Assembly: GCF_964340395.1 (NCBI RefSeq)
Contig: NC_135549.1
Location: 9,083,342-9,147,341 of the forward strand
Source: Glandiceps talaboti
Lineage: Eukaryota > Hemichordata > Enteropneusta > Spengelidae
Direction: 5' to 3'
Length of the DNA: 64,000 nucleotides
This document shows, piece after piece, positions 13,249 to 25,346 of this stretch. The notes beneath the pieces are model-generated. The model saw only the letters and a list, made by a program, of their open reading frames with translations, was not told the DNA's origin and ran no database searches. Numbering within the stretch: position 1 is the stretch's first letter; every line of letters starts with the position of its first letter. The position numbers were made by a program, and so were the translations under genes.

Positions 13249-14594
13249 TTATTGGTTAGAGCAGATATAAGGTTTATGCTTACTGGTTACAACATTGTAA
13301 ACCACACGCCTCTTAATGGCACCATCTGAAACCTGCACTGGCTTGCAACAATGACTGGTTAAAGAATATAACAGTCTCAAATATGAAATCCACTATTTAC
13401 TACATTGTTATTTGATTTTTCATTTTGCTGAATATTTCTTCTTTTTAGAAAAATAAATAGAGAAAATATGTCTAATCATCTTTCTTGAATAAAATTTGCA
13501 GTCTTGGAATTTGTTGATCAGCTGGGCACGACAGACAAAAAAGTTGGGCACTCCATTTTGCACTAACACATGCAAAAACAGCACTGTTCAACTAACGAGT
13601 AGTCTTCAGTTCTCTTACAAAATATTATGCCACTGTTTCAAATATACTGAAGACTAATTATGTTTGAAAGTTTCACAGCAATTGTGAAAAGGTAAAGGTA
13701 TATAAACAACATCACAATACAAAGCTACATGTTATAAGCATACAAGACATGTATTACCATGGGTTGCTATCTGCCTTGCTGCTAGTGCTAAACCATGGTT
13801 TGATTTTACATACTTGATATATGATCACTTATTTGCCGTCTGTCATGAAAACTGATGCCATAGTAGAAAACTTAGACTGTTTTAAGACAACAAAGCGGTG
13901 AATATTTGAGACTATTATCCTAAAGTTTTTGCCATTCATTTGCCTTGAAAATTGATGCCGAAGTACATTTTGTACGTAGTAGAAGCTAAGGCTGTATTTT
14001 TTTTCAACACAAACTTGTTAACCTTTCATTCTTGTAATCTGCCATGGCAACCGATGAGACCTTTTCATGAGTCAAAACACTGGCAATTTAAAAAACTTGC
14101 CTGCTATTCCAGAATGTTGTTATCTATTTATACCTTGATAACTGATAAAGTACAAACTGACAAATTCACGATCCCCAAATGGTGACAATTTTAAAAGTTG
14201 AACGTTATCCTTGCCAGGCTATTGTTATCTACATTGAAGATGCTGAAATCTAATGAAATTAGCAATGACTTCTTTTATGATGCTGAGCTAAAAAGGATTT
14301 CAAAATCTAGCTGTTATATTTAGGAGTCCTTATCGGCCATGAAAACTGATATCTTATGCTTCTATGCATTTTTAATACTTGTGATAATCTGCTATTAGTA
14401 TAAGTAACATGGGCTGACAGTGTATTACAAGCTATCACGTATCCTACTTTTTTAATTTCTATAAATCTGTGCGAATGTCTACCCTTAGCTGCTGTACAGT
14501 GTCTAAAACATTACCTATACAAATTACAACCAAGATTATATACATATCATACTATTTTGAATCAAGTCCTGCATTTGATATATTATACAACCAG

Positions 14595-14785
14595 TATCAC
14601 TGAAGTAAATCACTTTCTCTATGTGCTACTTTCATTTATAGCAATCACATCAGGTGTACAACGAGTAACACTGAAGTAAAGCACTTTCTCTATGTGCTAC
14701 ACTCATCTATAACATTCATATCAGGTGTACAATGAGTAACACTAAAGTGTTTTCTATATGTGCTACACTCATTTATACCTTTCAT
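14595..14785. repeat. ~80-bp tandem repeat, about 2.5 copies
   Basis: The block AGTAACACTGAAGTAAAGCA...CTCTATGTGCTACACTCAT...ATCAGGTGTACAA occurs three times in a row with progressive divergence. The third copy is truncated. Confidence 0.8.
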
Positions 14786-15374
14786 ATTAAGTGTAAAGTA
14801 TAGATTCAATTGGTTTATTTACAAGTCTAGCAAATGGCCTTTCTAATGTGGTCAATTAGCAAATGAAACAGTATACTTTTACACTTGATATGGATGCCAT
14901 AAACAATCGTGGTACATACAGAAAATGCTTTACTTTGGTGTTATGCGTTGTATTTTAGTGGATAACAGTACATCTATAGTAAGTTATATGTGTACTTCAT
15001 TGAAAGAGCAATTGAACTATTTGTGTATTTTTAGTTTTGTATTGCTGAAAATATTCTGTACCAACTAAAATAAACAATCAACAGCCTAAGACTCAAAATC
15101 TCTGTCCTGTAATTCTACACATAAATATTATATTGTTATTTTACCAAAAAAAAGTTTGTGTGTGTTTCCCTCATAAGAAATTACATTTCATAATTTACTA
15201 TTTGGGACCTGGCATATGACTTCACTATACATATCAGAACAAAGTCATGTTGTATATTTCTATCAAGTTTATATCCACAAATATTTTTTCATCATCATGT
15301 TTTATATCTCAGTAACTTTTTCACATGAAAGTTCTACTGAACAATGCATCTTTTGTGATGGTATTTTCTGCAAC

Positions 15375-15480
15375 CATTGATGATACATTTTTTGTAATTC
15401 CTACAAACCACAGATGATACACTTTTTGTAGCTCCTACCAAACACGGATGATACATTTTTTGTAATTCCTACAAACTATG
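15375..15480. repeat. ~41-bp tandem repeat, 2.5 copies
   Basis: Adjacent repeats of GATGATACATTTTTTGTAAT followed by TCCTACAAAC, with substitutions such as CACTTTTTGTAGC in the middle unit. Confidence 0.85.
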
Positions 15481-16851
15481 AAATAGTCAAATGAAGGTTT
15501 TGATTGTACATGTTTAGCCAAATAATGAGACTATTTAAAAATGATTCAAAATTAGGAGTAATTAATAGGCATCTAGGCTTGTGGTTCATTAGCTTTATCA
15601 TTATTCACGATTTCTCTTTTGCTGCGTGGGTTTCAATTTTAGCTGTTAAAGTGTAAAATGTATCACAATTTTAATAGCTGAAATTTTCTATTATAAACAA
15701 TTTTTTCTTTCAATAAGTTGACTGCATTGACTGATATATAAATGAAATATCAATGAATAAACAATAGTCATGTACCATGATATCGTCTACCTCTGACCCA
15801 ACTCAGAACTGTTTGTAATATTGACTACATCGGTGACAATGGGTTAAAACTTGAGAAAGCATTTTCATTGAAATTTTAAATACGTACAAAAAACTCATCT
15901 TGTATGATATTCATGTTGATTTTTGTCCTGAAAACAGTATAAAAATATCCATAAAGCTTTGACAAGTTTATGTATGTGTAAATTTCTAAATCTTGGTGTC
16001 AGAGGCACTATGTGGGTGCACACACAAAATACACTATTGAGTTCAGTTTGCCAAACTGTTTATGCTACGTCAAATCTCTGTTACTTGTGATGATGATATC
16101 TTTTAGTAAGTACAATAACATGCGTAATTCTTCATATAATTTATAAAACAAAAATACAGCATAAAAAATACTGTAAGATCTAACCCGTGTTAAGTCACAG
16201 GGAACAGGACAAATAATTAATTTTATTTCCCCCCCCCCTTTTTTTCGAATTTCTAACATTATTTTCTTATTTTCTCTATATTTCTCTATATTTCTCTATA
16301 TTGCCACCATAACTATTCCTATTTCCTACAGTTATCACTTTGTTATCAGAGTTTACCAACTTTGCATTAATTAGTATATTGCTAATCTTAGAACAAACTC
16401 ACAGGCTATTTGTCCAATTAATACATTAGGCAGTGAATGTAATTCCTCAGACATTCTGAGTACATATGATAGCTAAGGTATAATTCCTGTATGACAAGCC
16501 ATTATTAGTATTGTATACCTTTTACAAACATTACTATGACAACTCAAATGATGCATATTACCATAGCAACCAACAAATTTGAAATAACTACAAGATCAGT
16601 AATCAATTATAAATGATCTCTGATAAATGATACCGGTACATGAATTTTATATGAAATGGGAAAGCCATAGATATTTTTTTGAATCTTACAGGCTTCATGT
16701 TTCTTCAGGTAATTTGTTTAATGACAAAGAAGTATGTCTACAACACTAGAGTAAGTATTTTCAGTGGAGTGAGAGACACAGTTGACATACTGCTATATGC
16801 TTTGTCAAATTCAATTATGACATTTGTATTTTATCCTGTAATTTCTTTCAG

Positions 16852-16926
16852 AACAGAGAAGGTAATCCGTTCACCTCTGTGACGACCGACCCAGCTGACA
16901 TCACTGCCACGCTCTGTCAACTTTAA
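16852..16926 (+). CDS. Candidate terminal coding exon, unrecognised protein
   Basis: After a textbook acceptor (TATCCTGTAATTTCTTTCAG) one frame is open for 24 codons and ends with TAA; the other two frames stop almost at once. The peptide starts NREGNPFTSVTTDP and ends ADITATLCQL. The segment is visibly richer in GC and CpG than its surroundings, which is coding-like. An optional upstream exon with a GTAAGT donor (about 16708-16750) would also read in frame. I do not recognise the family. If real, it ends a plus-strand gene that is convergent with the MFSD4A-like gene. Confidence 0.35.
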   Translation, partial: NREGNPFTSVTTDPADITATLCQL

Positions 16927-19018
16927 TTACGTAACTTACGACATCTACGCATCTAAAGCTTTAGACTGTACGCATGTTAAGCTAAAATGAGATTTTAATA
17001 GTTTTTTGTGTTGTTCTCGGGTTCTTTATTTCCTTGACCTATACAAGTAAAAAATTGAATAGCGAAATAGTAAATTGGAAAACCCAAAGATGTATTCAGC
17101 TGGGAATATAGTAATCTCTATTTTAGTTATCTTTAAGTTTGATTAGAGCCCATGTTGGACAGATGAAATGACCTGACTGCATTGAAACCATGAGATGTAA
17201 GATAGTCTTTACTATTTAAGAATCTTCAGTCAATTACATCGTAACTAAGCCAATACAACTCAAAGTTTCAATACAAGGCAATTATGATGCATGTTTGTTC
17301 TCGAGTCCATTGGTTGGTGAGTATACTGAACACAAATCACCAAAAGACATCCTTGGATTGCATACTGTCTTGCTATTCAACATCACACGATGTCACTCAG
17401 CCAATCGCATAGCACTCTTATAGTGTTACCATGTACTGTAACACAAATTTTACAAATTACAAATTTTTTTGCCAAACGAGAAGTTTTAATTTCAAATAAC
17501 TTTTAACACCATTGCAGTTTTTTTGTTTGGGGTGATACGTAGGTAAAATATACCCAAGTTCCTGAAGTATTTTCCAGGGGTTTCTCACCAAATTTCCAGT
17601 AAGTTATGGAAATCTATGCAATTATCATAAGATTTCCCTCTTTGTAATACCAAGATTTCCAAACTTTATCAAGCATGTAGCTACATGTATGGGACAGGAA
17701 AAAGCTTCCATACTATTGTCACCTGACACCCTATATTTAGGGTATAATTACATAGAGTTACAAACACCAAGTTATTAAAGTCTGACACCCCATAGGCTGT
17801 AATTACATAGAGTTACAGACAAAGTCATTTAAGGGTGAATGCTGCCCAAAACATCTTTTAATACAAGTTACATGTTAAATGTCAACCACCTTCAACGAAA
17901 AATGTCATTCTCCAAATTATAAATTTTGTTATGACAAGAAAACTAAAAGACAATAATTTGAACTTTATAATTTAATATAAACTTTATATTTGACTATAAC
18001 TCAGAGACCCATATATACACAAACATCAAAGTGACAGTCTGGTAGCAGCTAGTCTGGTCATATGACAAAATACATCCATTAACCAAATGTTTGACATGAT
18101 ATTCTTGAAATGTCAGAACTGTCTATTCATAGCCACAACTGCACTCCAAGTCACACCAATCAATAGAAAAACAGGGATAAAAAGCAGATGTACTTTTAAC
18201 AGCATCAACTTTAATCAATAACGCAGCATTTAATTTCCTCCTTTTCCATGCCTGCACAACCGAGATGCCATTTAAGTTACGACCATAAAAAACTACATGA
18301 CAAGGTTCTATAGTAATGTTAGATTGTACATCACAAATACATCATCTAGTTAAATAGGATTTCCTAACACTACAATGTATATAGACCTCATAACCACAAT
18401 ACAATGTATATTATTATATGTTCATATACCTTGTCACACGAAAGCCTTCCAACACTGACTTTTCACGTATACATCTTGTTGTCCAGCCCTTTTGGGCTTC
18501 TCAATCACACCCAGCGAACACATGTCATATACAGACTAGTGGCTGTCCCTAATAGCTGACAATTCTGTTTAAATAATTATTGACTTTGGTGTTTAAACTT
18601 ACTAAATATGCATTTTGTTATAAAAATGTGTCTCCCAGCAACAGGTTTCTGAATATTGTACTATAAACTGTGATTATTATAATCATTTATTTGAATTTAT
18701 CTACAAAACTCAATAAATTGATGTTGAGTTAAACATCCAAAATCTTGCAATGTACAGTATGGTTCAAAAATCCCCAGCATTCAGATTTGCTAGTCTGATG
18801 TCAGCCTGATGTTATTACAAAGCTAAACATGTTAAAAATAGTCTTAATATACATGTTGGTGATGTACGTGTTGGTGCCAGCACAATAGAAGTTGTATTAG
18901 CTCTGAGCTATGGTGTTAACATCCTAAGGGTTGGTGCAGGCATTATTCCTTCCAGCTGCTAACTCTGCAGGTGATATTGTACTACCAACCCAGTGTTATA
19001 TAGCACTGTGAGGTTATT
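16927..19018. other. Gene-free stretch
   Basis: No gene recognised. Around 17720-17825 there is a short diverged tandem (CTGACACCC...ATTACATAGAGTTACA, two copies). Otherwise the sequence is AT-rich with no long open frame. Confidence 0.5.
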
Positions 19019-19550
19019 GGAGAACACCACTCTAGGAAATAAAGGCATTTTCATAAAATATGGGTTCTGGAGAATCACTTCATGATTTTACATCACTTAA
19101 GATTACTTGTGATTTCAGAGAAACATCAAATTGATCTTGTGCCTTTATAAGGTGTCTTTGCTGTGGGCCACATATTGCCTCATAGGCGTCAGCTGATATG
19201 ATTATTCATGACTAAACAATGAATATTCATGACTCTTAACTGTCAATTCTTGGACCATGGACTAGGACCATGGACTTGATTACATTGTAGTGTTTCAAGT
19301 GAATTCTTTCCATGGTCCTTTCAGATTTGTTTATTGTTATTGTTTTTGTATTGTTAGTATCTCATGTTTCTGATGAAATAAAATTCCATTGAATTCAATT
19401 CAGCAAAGATACCCTATAAAGGCACAATCAACTTGATGTTTCTCTGAAATTGCAGCAATTGTAGGTGATTTAATAAAATCATGAAATGACTCTCCAGAAC
19501 CCATAGTTTATAAAAAATGTCTCTACTTCCTGGAGTGTCACAGTTCTCCT
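19019..19550. mobile_element. TTAA-type MITE, family B copy 1 (degraded)
   Basis: The long imperfect inverted arms correspond to the intact copy at 62131-62586. The left arm starts GGAGAACACCACTCTAGGAA; the right arm ends TCCTGGAGTGTCACAGTTCTCC. Shared internal blocks are GATTTTACATCAC, ACTTGTGATTTCAGA and the inverse TCTGAAATTGCAG. The spacer (about 19200-19400) is longer than in the other copy and contains an AATAAAATTCCATTGAATTC tail, suggesting a further insertion. The TTAA flanks are lost. Confidence 0.75.
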
Positions 19551-20011
19551 AGAACAATTCAGGTCACTGCAGGCATTTAACCTTACCAGTTTCTAACACT
19601 TAAAGCCAGTCAGGTGTTTACACTCACCTAAACCAAACTAGCCCAGTTAGAAAGTACAATGGTAAATTTGTGTGACTTTTCAATGAGTCATGCCACCCGC
19701 CCGGGTCGTGCCACTGAGTCTAGTACCAGACAAAACCATATAAAGCCTGAGTAGTCAATAGCTGAATTCACTAAAAGGAAACCCTATATTTTGGCTTTGA
19801 ATGCACACAAATTGGTTTACCTTACCGAAATTCATAACATACAACTGTTGATGACTGTAGAAATAATAATTTTAGATTTAATATATCAAGATCTCCCATA
19901 CTGTGCTCAGACTGATAAGTGCATTGACCTATACCTGCACAATGCTATGCTATCTAAGCATACACCCTCAATTGTGGAGCATAACAATGTCAACTTATTG
20001 AAGCAACTTCT
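19551..20011. other. Short gene-free stretch
   Basis: No recognised gene. A 78-residue open frame at 19791-20027 has no recognisable motif and overlaps the start of a SINE copy, so it is treated as chance. Confidence 0.5.
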
Positions 20012-20212
20012 TAGTGCACAGGATTAAATCCTTCACATAGCAGCCTATATCCTACCAGGTTCCTATTTATACAGCTGAGTTGACTGCATCACAATCATGA
20101 TTCAAATCTTGCCCTACAACTCTTAGCCATTCAGGCAGCAGTGCGACATACACTATTAAACCAGTGACTTGCAGATTCCAAGCTGGCCACACTAACCATT
20201 TGAACATCATGT
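20012..20212 (-). mobile_element. tRNA-derived SINE, diverged copy 2
   Basis: It matches the better-preserved SINE at 32108-32456 in the same orientation. Shared blocks are CAGGATTAAA-CCTTCACAT, CCTACCAGG, TATACAGCTG-GTTGACTG, CTTAGCCA-TCAG and GCAGATTCCAAGC. The region equivalent to the B box is mutated, and the GCGCTTT tail half is absent, so this is a truncated old copy. Confidence 0.75.
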
Positions 20213-20694
20213 ATCATATTGTTTTAACAACTTCAGTGGTGGGATTATCAGAATTTGATCTTATTATTAATGTTCATGAACAATTTATAAGTATGCATCT
20301 TTTGTTATGCAAATCAAATCAAGTGACATAAAAGTGGATTAACTGCACTGAAAGTTGCACATGTTGTACATAGTCAAAGATTCATGTCACATGACAATTG
20401 GCTTGTTGGAAATGTGACCTATTCAATGACACAAGTAAAGATTCTCAGAAATAATAACTGCACACTCGCTGCATATTAAATTTAGGAGTATTTGGTCAAC
20501 GTATACATGTAGATGGCTATCATGGTCAAAGCCAGGCATAAACATGTCACAAAGTCAGGGTCTAGACTTCATATTCATCAAGCTGTGAACAGCTGCAACA
20601 TTGTAACATGTACGTATTGAGTATTCAGGGATAATTTTATTAAGCTATTGAAAATATCAACAGTCAATTACATAATATATTGTATTCTAGTGTA

Positions 20695-20930
20695 TAGTCA
20701 GTTATGAACTTATGTACACACGCTGGCAGCAAAGTCAGCTATGTACACATCCTGGTAGCAAAGTCAGCTATGTACACATCCAGGTAGCAAAGTCAGTTAT
20801 GTACACATACTGGTGACAGTCAGTGACAATATACACATACTGTACTGGTGGCAATAAGTTAGATATGTACACATACATACTGGTGGCAATAAGTCAGTTA
20901 TGTACACATGCTGGTGGTAATATTAAAGTC
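20695..20930. repeat. ~30-bp minisatellite (TATGTACACAT-CTGGT-GC)
   Basis: About seven diverged units built on AGTCAGTTATGTACACATACTGGTGGCAA-type sequence. It runs directly into the 23-bp array that follows and shares the CAATAAGTCAGTT core with it, so the longer unit may have given rise to the shorter one. Confidence 0.85.
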
Positions 20931-21775
20931 TGTTGTAGGTAGGCAATAAGTCAGATGTACTAGGGGCAATATGTCAATTTTGTACGGGGACAATAATTCA
21001 GTGGTACCTGGGCAATATGTCAGTTGTACTGGGGATAATACGTCAGTTATACTGTGGGCAATATGTCAGTTGTACTGGGGGCAATAATTCAGTTGTACTG
21101 GGGGCAATATGTCAGTTGTACTGGGGATAATACGTCAGTTATACTGGGGGCAATATGTCAGTTGTACTGGGGGCAATAATTCAGTTGTACTGGGGGCAAT
21201 ATGTCAGTTGTACTGGGGGCAATATGTCAGTTGTACTGGGGGCAATAATTCAGTTGTACTGGGGGCAATAAGTCAGTTGTACTGGGGATAATACGTCAGT
21301 TATACTGGGGGCAATATGTCAGTTGTACTGGGGATAATACGTCAGTTATACTGGGGGCAATAATTCAGTAGGGATAATACGTCAGTTATACTGGGGGCAA
21401 TATGTCAGTTGTACTGGGGATAATACGTCAGTTATACTTGGGGCAATAATTCAGTACCTGGGGCAATACATCAGTTGTACTGTGGGCAATACGTCAATTG
21501 TACTGTGGGCAATACATCAATTGTACTGGGGATAATACGTCAGTTGTACTGGGGATAATAAGTCAGTGGTACCTGGGGCAATAAGTTAGCTGTACTGGGG
21601 ATAATACGTCAGTTATACTGGGGGCAATAATTCTGTACCTGGGGCAATACATCAGTTGTACTGTGGGCAATACGTCAATTGTACTGTGGGCAATACATCA
21701 GTTGTACTGGGGATAATAAGTCAGTGGTACCTGGGGCAATAAGTTAGTTGTACTGGGGGCAATATGTCAATTTTG
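20931..21775. repeat. 23-bp minisatellite, about 35 copies
   Basis: The unit is GGGGGCAATATGTCAGTTGTACT-like, repeated every 23 bp (for example TCAG at 21181, 21204 and 21227). At least three variants are shuffled: GGCAATATGTCAGTT, GGATAATACGTCAGTT and GGCAATAATTCAGTT. The 60-residue open frame at 21109-21291 is a consequence of the repeat. Confidence 0.95.
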
Positions 21776-24700
21776 TACATGTGCACTATTGATAATTAGG
21801 TTCCTTCCTCAGCTTGGGCAAGGTGTACTTCAGAGAATGGAACCAGCTGTTATCTATTAATATACATGTGTTTATAAATAAAGAAATGCTGAAAGAAAAA
21901 TTGGCTTATTGGTATAACCTCGATTGACTTTAACTTAGCCACAACTGATAAGCTTTCTGTAACATCTGATGTGCTGTACTTGTATGCAGGTAAATTATTA
22001 CTGTCACAGAAAATAAATGAATGTAATTAATCTTTTCTTTTGAACAATACAATTTATACCCTGGATGATATACATGCTACCAAATCATTTTGTTACCCTT
22101 TTTCCATCTCTAGTAATAAATAAAGGAAAAACTGATAAAGATTTACACATAGGTTCCCAAATATTTCATCAAATTCTAGAGAAAGAAACTGTTAAGAGAT
22201 TGGGCCATCTGGTACACTTGCAAAGATACACTTAAAAACAGTATTTTTGGAGTAGAATGTTAACCCCCAGTACATAGAATACAAAAAGCCTGGAGATCTG
22301 TCTACATACTATCTACATCTCCTTAGCACTGCCTACAGTTACAACTTTGCGCTACATTTGATGTTTAATGATAAAAGACAGTCTAGACTTAGGCACAGCG
22401 TCTATTCAGAAGGAAGGCGGAGTATTATGTGAAAACTGATATTATATGTCTGAATGTAGAAAAAAATTTATGATTTCCTACTTTTCCTGCTTCAATATCT
22501 AAGACTTCATATATTCAGAGGGAAGGAAAATTGAAAGGAAGGAGATGATTGTATCAAAAGTCAGACTTGTGATACAACTACACATCTACATGATGTATTT
22601 ACAAAGGAATATCAAAACAGAATAGAAATGTTCCGGACACATTATTCAGTTCCCAAAGATGCTATTTGAATGCTTGTTGTCATGGGTTTTATAAAAGAGA
22701 TGGAGGAAAAGTCTAATGGAATATATGTTAAAATGGAATACAGTGTACAATCTAATCTTTAATATAACTATTCAGACAACAAATAGTTTCCTCAGTGACA
22801 GAATTTGGGTATGTAGATATCATATTCTAGGGGCTACATTATATCTGTCCTATACTGTCATAAGTCACACCGTTGTAATTATACTATATAACAGAGTTTC
22901 AACCCCAAGGCACATGAGTGCCACTGTGATATATGGGTATTTCTACAGTGCCAGTGGTGCTCTGCAGAAAGCACCACAAGCATGAGAGCAAATACCCTGA
23001 ATACCCACACTGGCACTCACACACAAGGTTCTGTTATTATCAATATACTGATCTGCCCAGCATGAGGAGGCTAGGTAAAACTGCAATCTAAAGTGCAACC
23101 ATTCATATTGGAGCTGGCGAGATAGCATTCTGAGCATATTGCTAGCTAATATCTTTATTACATTCCAAATGAATACTTTTATGACAGGACCAAGGAGAAT
23201 GTATACTTATTTCTATATGAATGTTGGCTGTATAAACTTATGATAATTATAAATATAAAAAATTTGACATTTACTTTTTCTTGTATATTTGCCCCAGGAC
23301 CTACCAGGCATTTACCACAAATGTTCCCTATATCTGGAACACAGGCAAGAGTACGTGTGTAGATGGTGGCATGTTATGAATTATTCAGTTTGTCTGCAAT
23401 ATTGTATTGTTCTGGGATAAGGTTTGACAGGTTTTTTTGACAGCCTGTATCATCTTTTGGGTTTGTGAAGGTATATCTATATAATTATGCTGGTAGACAC
23501 TTGTATGAAAAAGAAGTTAAAGTACAACAGAAATTTAGAACAGGTTATAATGTAATGTGTAATGCCTGTTTTCACCAAAACTGACAATATAAGTACAGTG
23601 TACATGTATTGACTTGTTGAAATATGGTTTATTGTTTCCACAAATTATTAAGCTATGGGAATGATAGTTTTAGGGAAAACACAACAGCAGCCATGTTTGT
23701 TTTTGATAACATTATACATACATTGTAGATACAAACTAAAACTAGTGTACATATGCAATGGGTGACAGTGATGCCTTGGTGATGTAGATCATCCTGAAAT
23801 CACATGAAGTCAACGAGAATGTACACTGGAAATCTACCAAAATAACACACTATTATACTGATTTCCCCAGACTGGAAGATCGTCGTTGATCCGCTAACGT
23901 AACCCATCACAGTACACTAGTAAGTTATAAGCAGAAACAACGACCAGATCCTGTAGCAATCCATAGACTAAAACATTCTTTCATGGCTCATTATAAACCT
24001 AGAAATTTTACAGGTCTAAATACATGTAATGAGCTATCTTACACAACAATAACAGAGAAGTTACATGTAATAATCTTTCTTTCTAGTAAAAAAACTTTAG
24101 AGTTGTTGATTGTTTCATCTTTAATGACAACTGCTCTCTGCTAGTCACTTCAACAAGTCTTCTTACTACATTCACACTACTGTCACTGTGACAGTAAACC
24201 TATTTATTTTAGCACATGACAAATTTGGCAGAATAGTAATTTAAGATGTGTACACGGTCAGATGCACTTTAATATAGTGGACAGTGCAAGGGGAAGGTAT
24301 AGACATTTACTTGTCAAAAACTCATCCAGTTCATGGCCTGCCATATTCAGTGAAACTGTTCTTAACACCTTTCACAACAGCTGTATATAGAAATATGACA
24401 GCTCATAAAGTAGGCTAGCAGGTCTTTATATTTCCACAGAAAAAACCCAGTACTGAAAACCATATGACTATAGGTAATAAATCAGACATGACTCAATTTA
24501 TCTTACCAACAACTGTTACAGGAGTCATATTATATCACTATCCCACTGAAAGCCCAGGGTACTGTCTTCTTCACAAGTCTCATGACAGCTAGATACATGT
24601 ATTATACATTGTAAAATTACATGCATTAAATACAAGCATGAAACTTTGATTGTGTGTGCCATCAAACGTCTGTGCACAATCATGACATGCTACTGAACAC

Positions 24701-24979
24701 CATGTTCTTAGATTCAATCAAAACATAGTTTTACCAAATTTGGTTATTTTTTTGCAATATAATTTGTGGAGTAATTTCCAGTCCAATGTTTCATATATAT
24801 GTAACATTGTAAATCAAATATTGGGATTACTTATACTCTGGAAAATCTTAAATATTTGATGAGACAACAACAAACTGTGAAACAGTCTAGTAACTCTACA
24901 AGTGGTCATTTTCAACAATTTCTCGTTCCACATATATAATCAAATGGACTAATTCTACCGAAAATCTAGCTAAGGACAA
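21776..24979. other. Gene-free stretch containing one MITE
   Basis: Apart from the palindromic element at 22888-23037, no gene is recognised. A splice-like segment at 23302-23367 on the plus strand is open (starts DLPGIYHKC) but has no convincing donor. The 89-residue open frame at 22716-22985 runs into the MITE and is not supported. Confidence 0.5.
22888..23037. mobile_element. Palindromic MITE, family F copy 1
   Basis: Inverted arms: ATAACAGA...AACCCC...GAGTGCCACTGTG on the left and CACACTGGCACTCAC...AAGGTTCTGTTAT on the right. The centre contains GTGGTGCT and AGCACCAC flanking CTGCAGAA, so the element can fold completely. A diverged copy lies at 58636-58812 in an ALDH1L intron, with matching ACAGAACAC, GGTGCCAGGGT and GCTTGCGGTG-like blocks. 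Confidence 0.7.
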
Positions 24980-25346
24980 ATAAAAAAAGTTGTTTGGTTC
25001 CGGTTACCCAACCCCACCTAGTTTTTCACGCCGACCCTATACTTTATATATATATATATATATATATATTCAAGAAAAAAAGAAGAAAATTGCAAAAATT
25101 GTGAAGTCTTGCAAGAAATAATGGATGCGGAAACTGACATCAACCTTAAAAAGACAATATAAAACTGTTCTTCCAATCTGTAATAGCTGTACATCTGATG
25201 AGAAGAAGCCACAGAAAAACATAACTACCTGAACTAGACACTCACACATGGAAAAAAACATTTTTTCAATCAAATAAAAAATATACCTACCCCACCTATT
25301 CTAAAATTGAATGTAATCGGAACCACACAATTTTTTTTACGCCTAA
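24980..25346 (-). mobile_element. MITE family A, copy 2
   Basis: Same orientation as copy 1. It begins TTGTTTGGTTCCGGTTACCC and ends CGGAACCACACAATTTTTTT. The interior carries a (TA)n tract at 25045-25070 and the shared AATGGATGCGGAAACTGACA block. The short open frames here come from the element. Confidence 0.85.

Larger units (their letters stand above)
13249..16851. other. Gene-free stretch with short tandem duplications
   Basis: No recognised gene. It includes a three-copy tandem of about 80 bp at 14595-14785, a three-copy tandem of about 40 bp at 15375-15480, and a 10-bp TTTCTCTATA array at 16271-16300. From 14775 to 14900 two segments (AAGTGTAAAGTATA and TATACTTTTACACTT) are inverted copies of each other. 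Confidence 0.5.

Noticed and set aside
21109-21291. 60-residue repetitive plus-strand frame
   Set aside because: Translation of the 23-bp minisatellite.
23302-23367. Splice-like plus-strand segment reading DLPGIYHKCSLYLEH
   Set aside because: An acceptor is present but there is no convincing donor, and the frame continues into apparent non-coding sequence.
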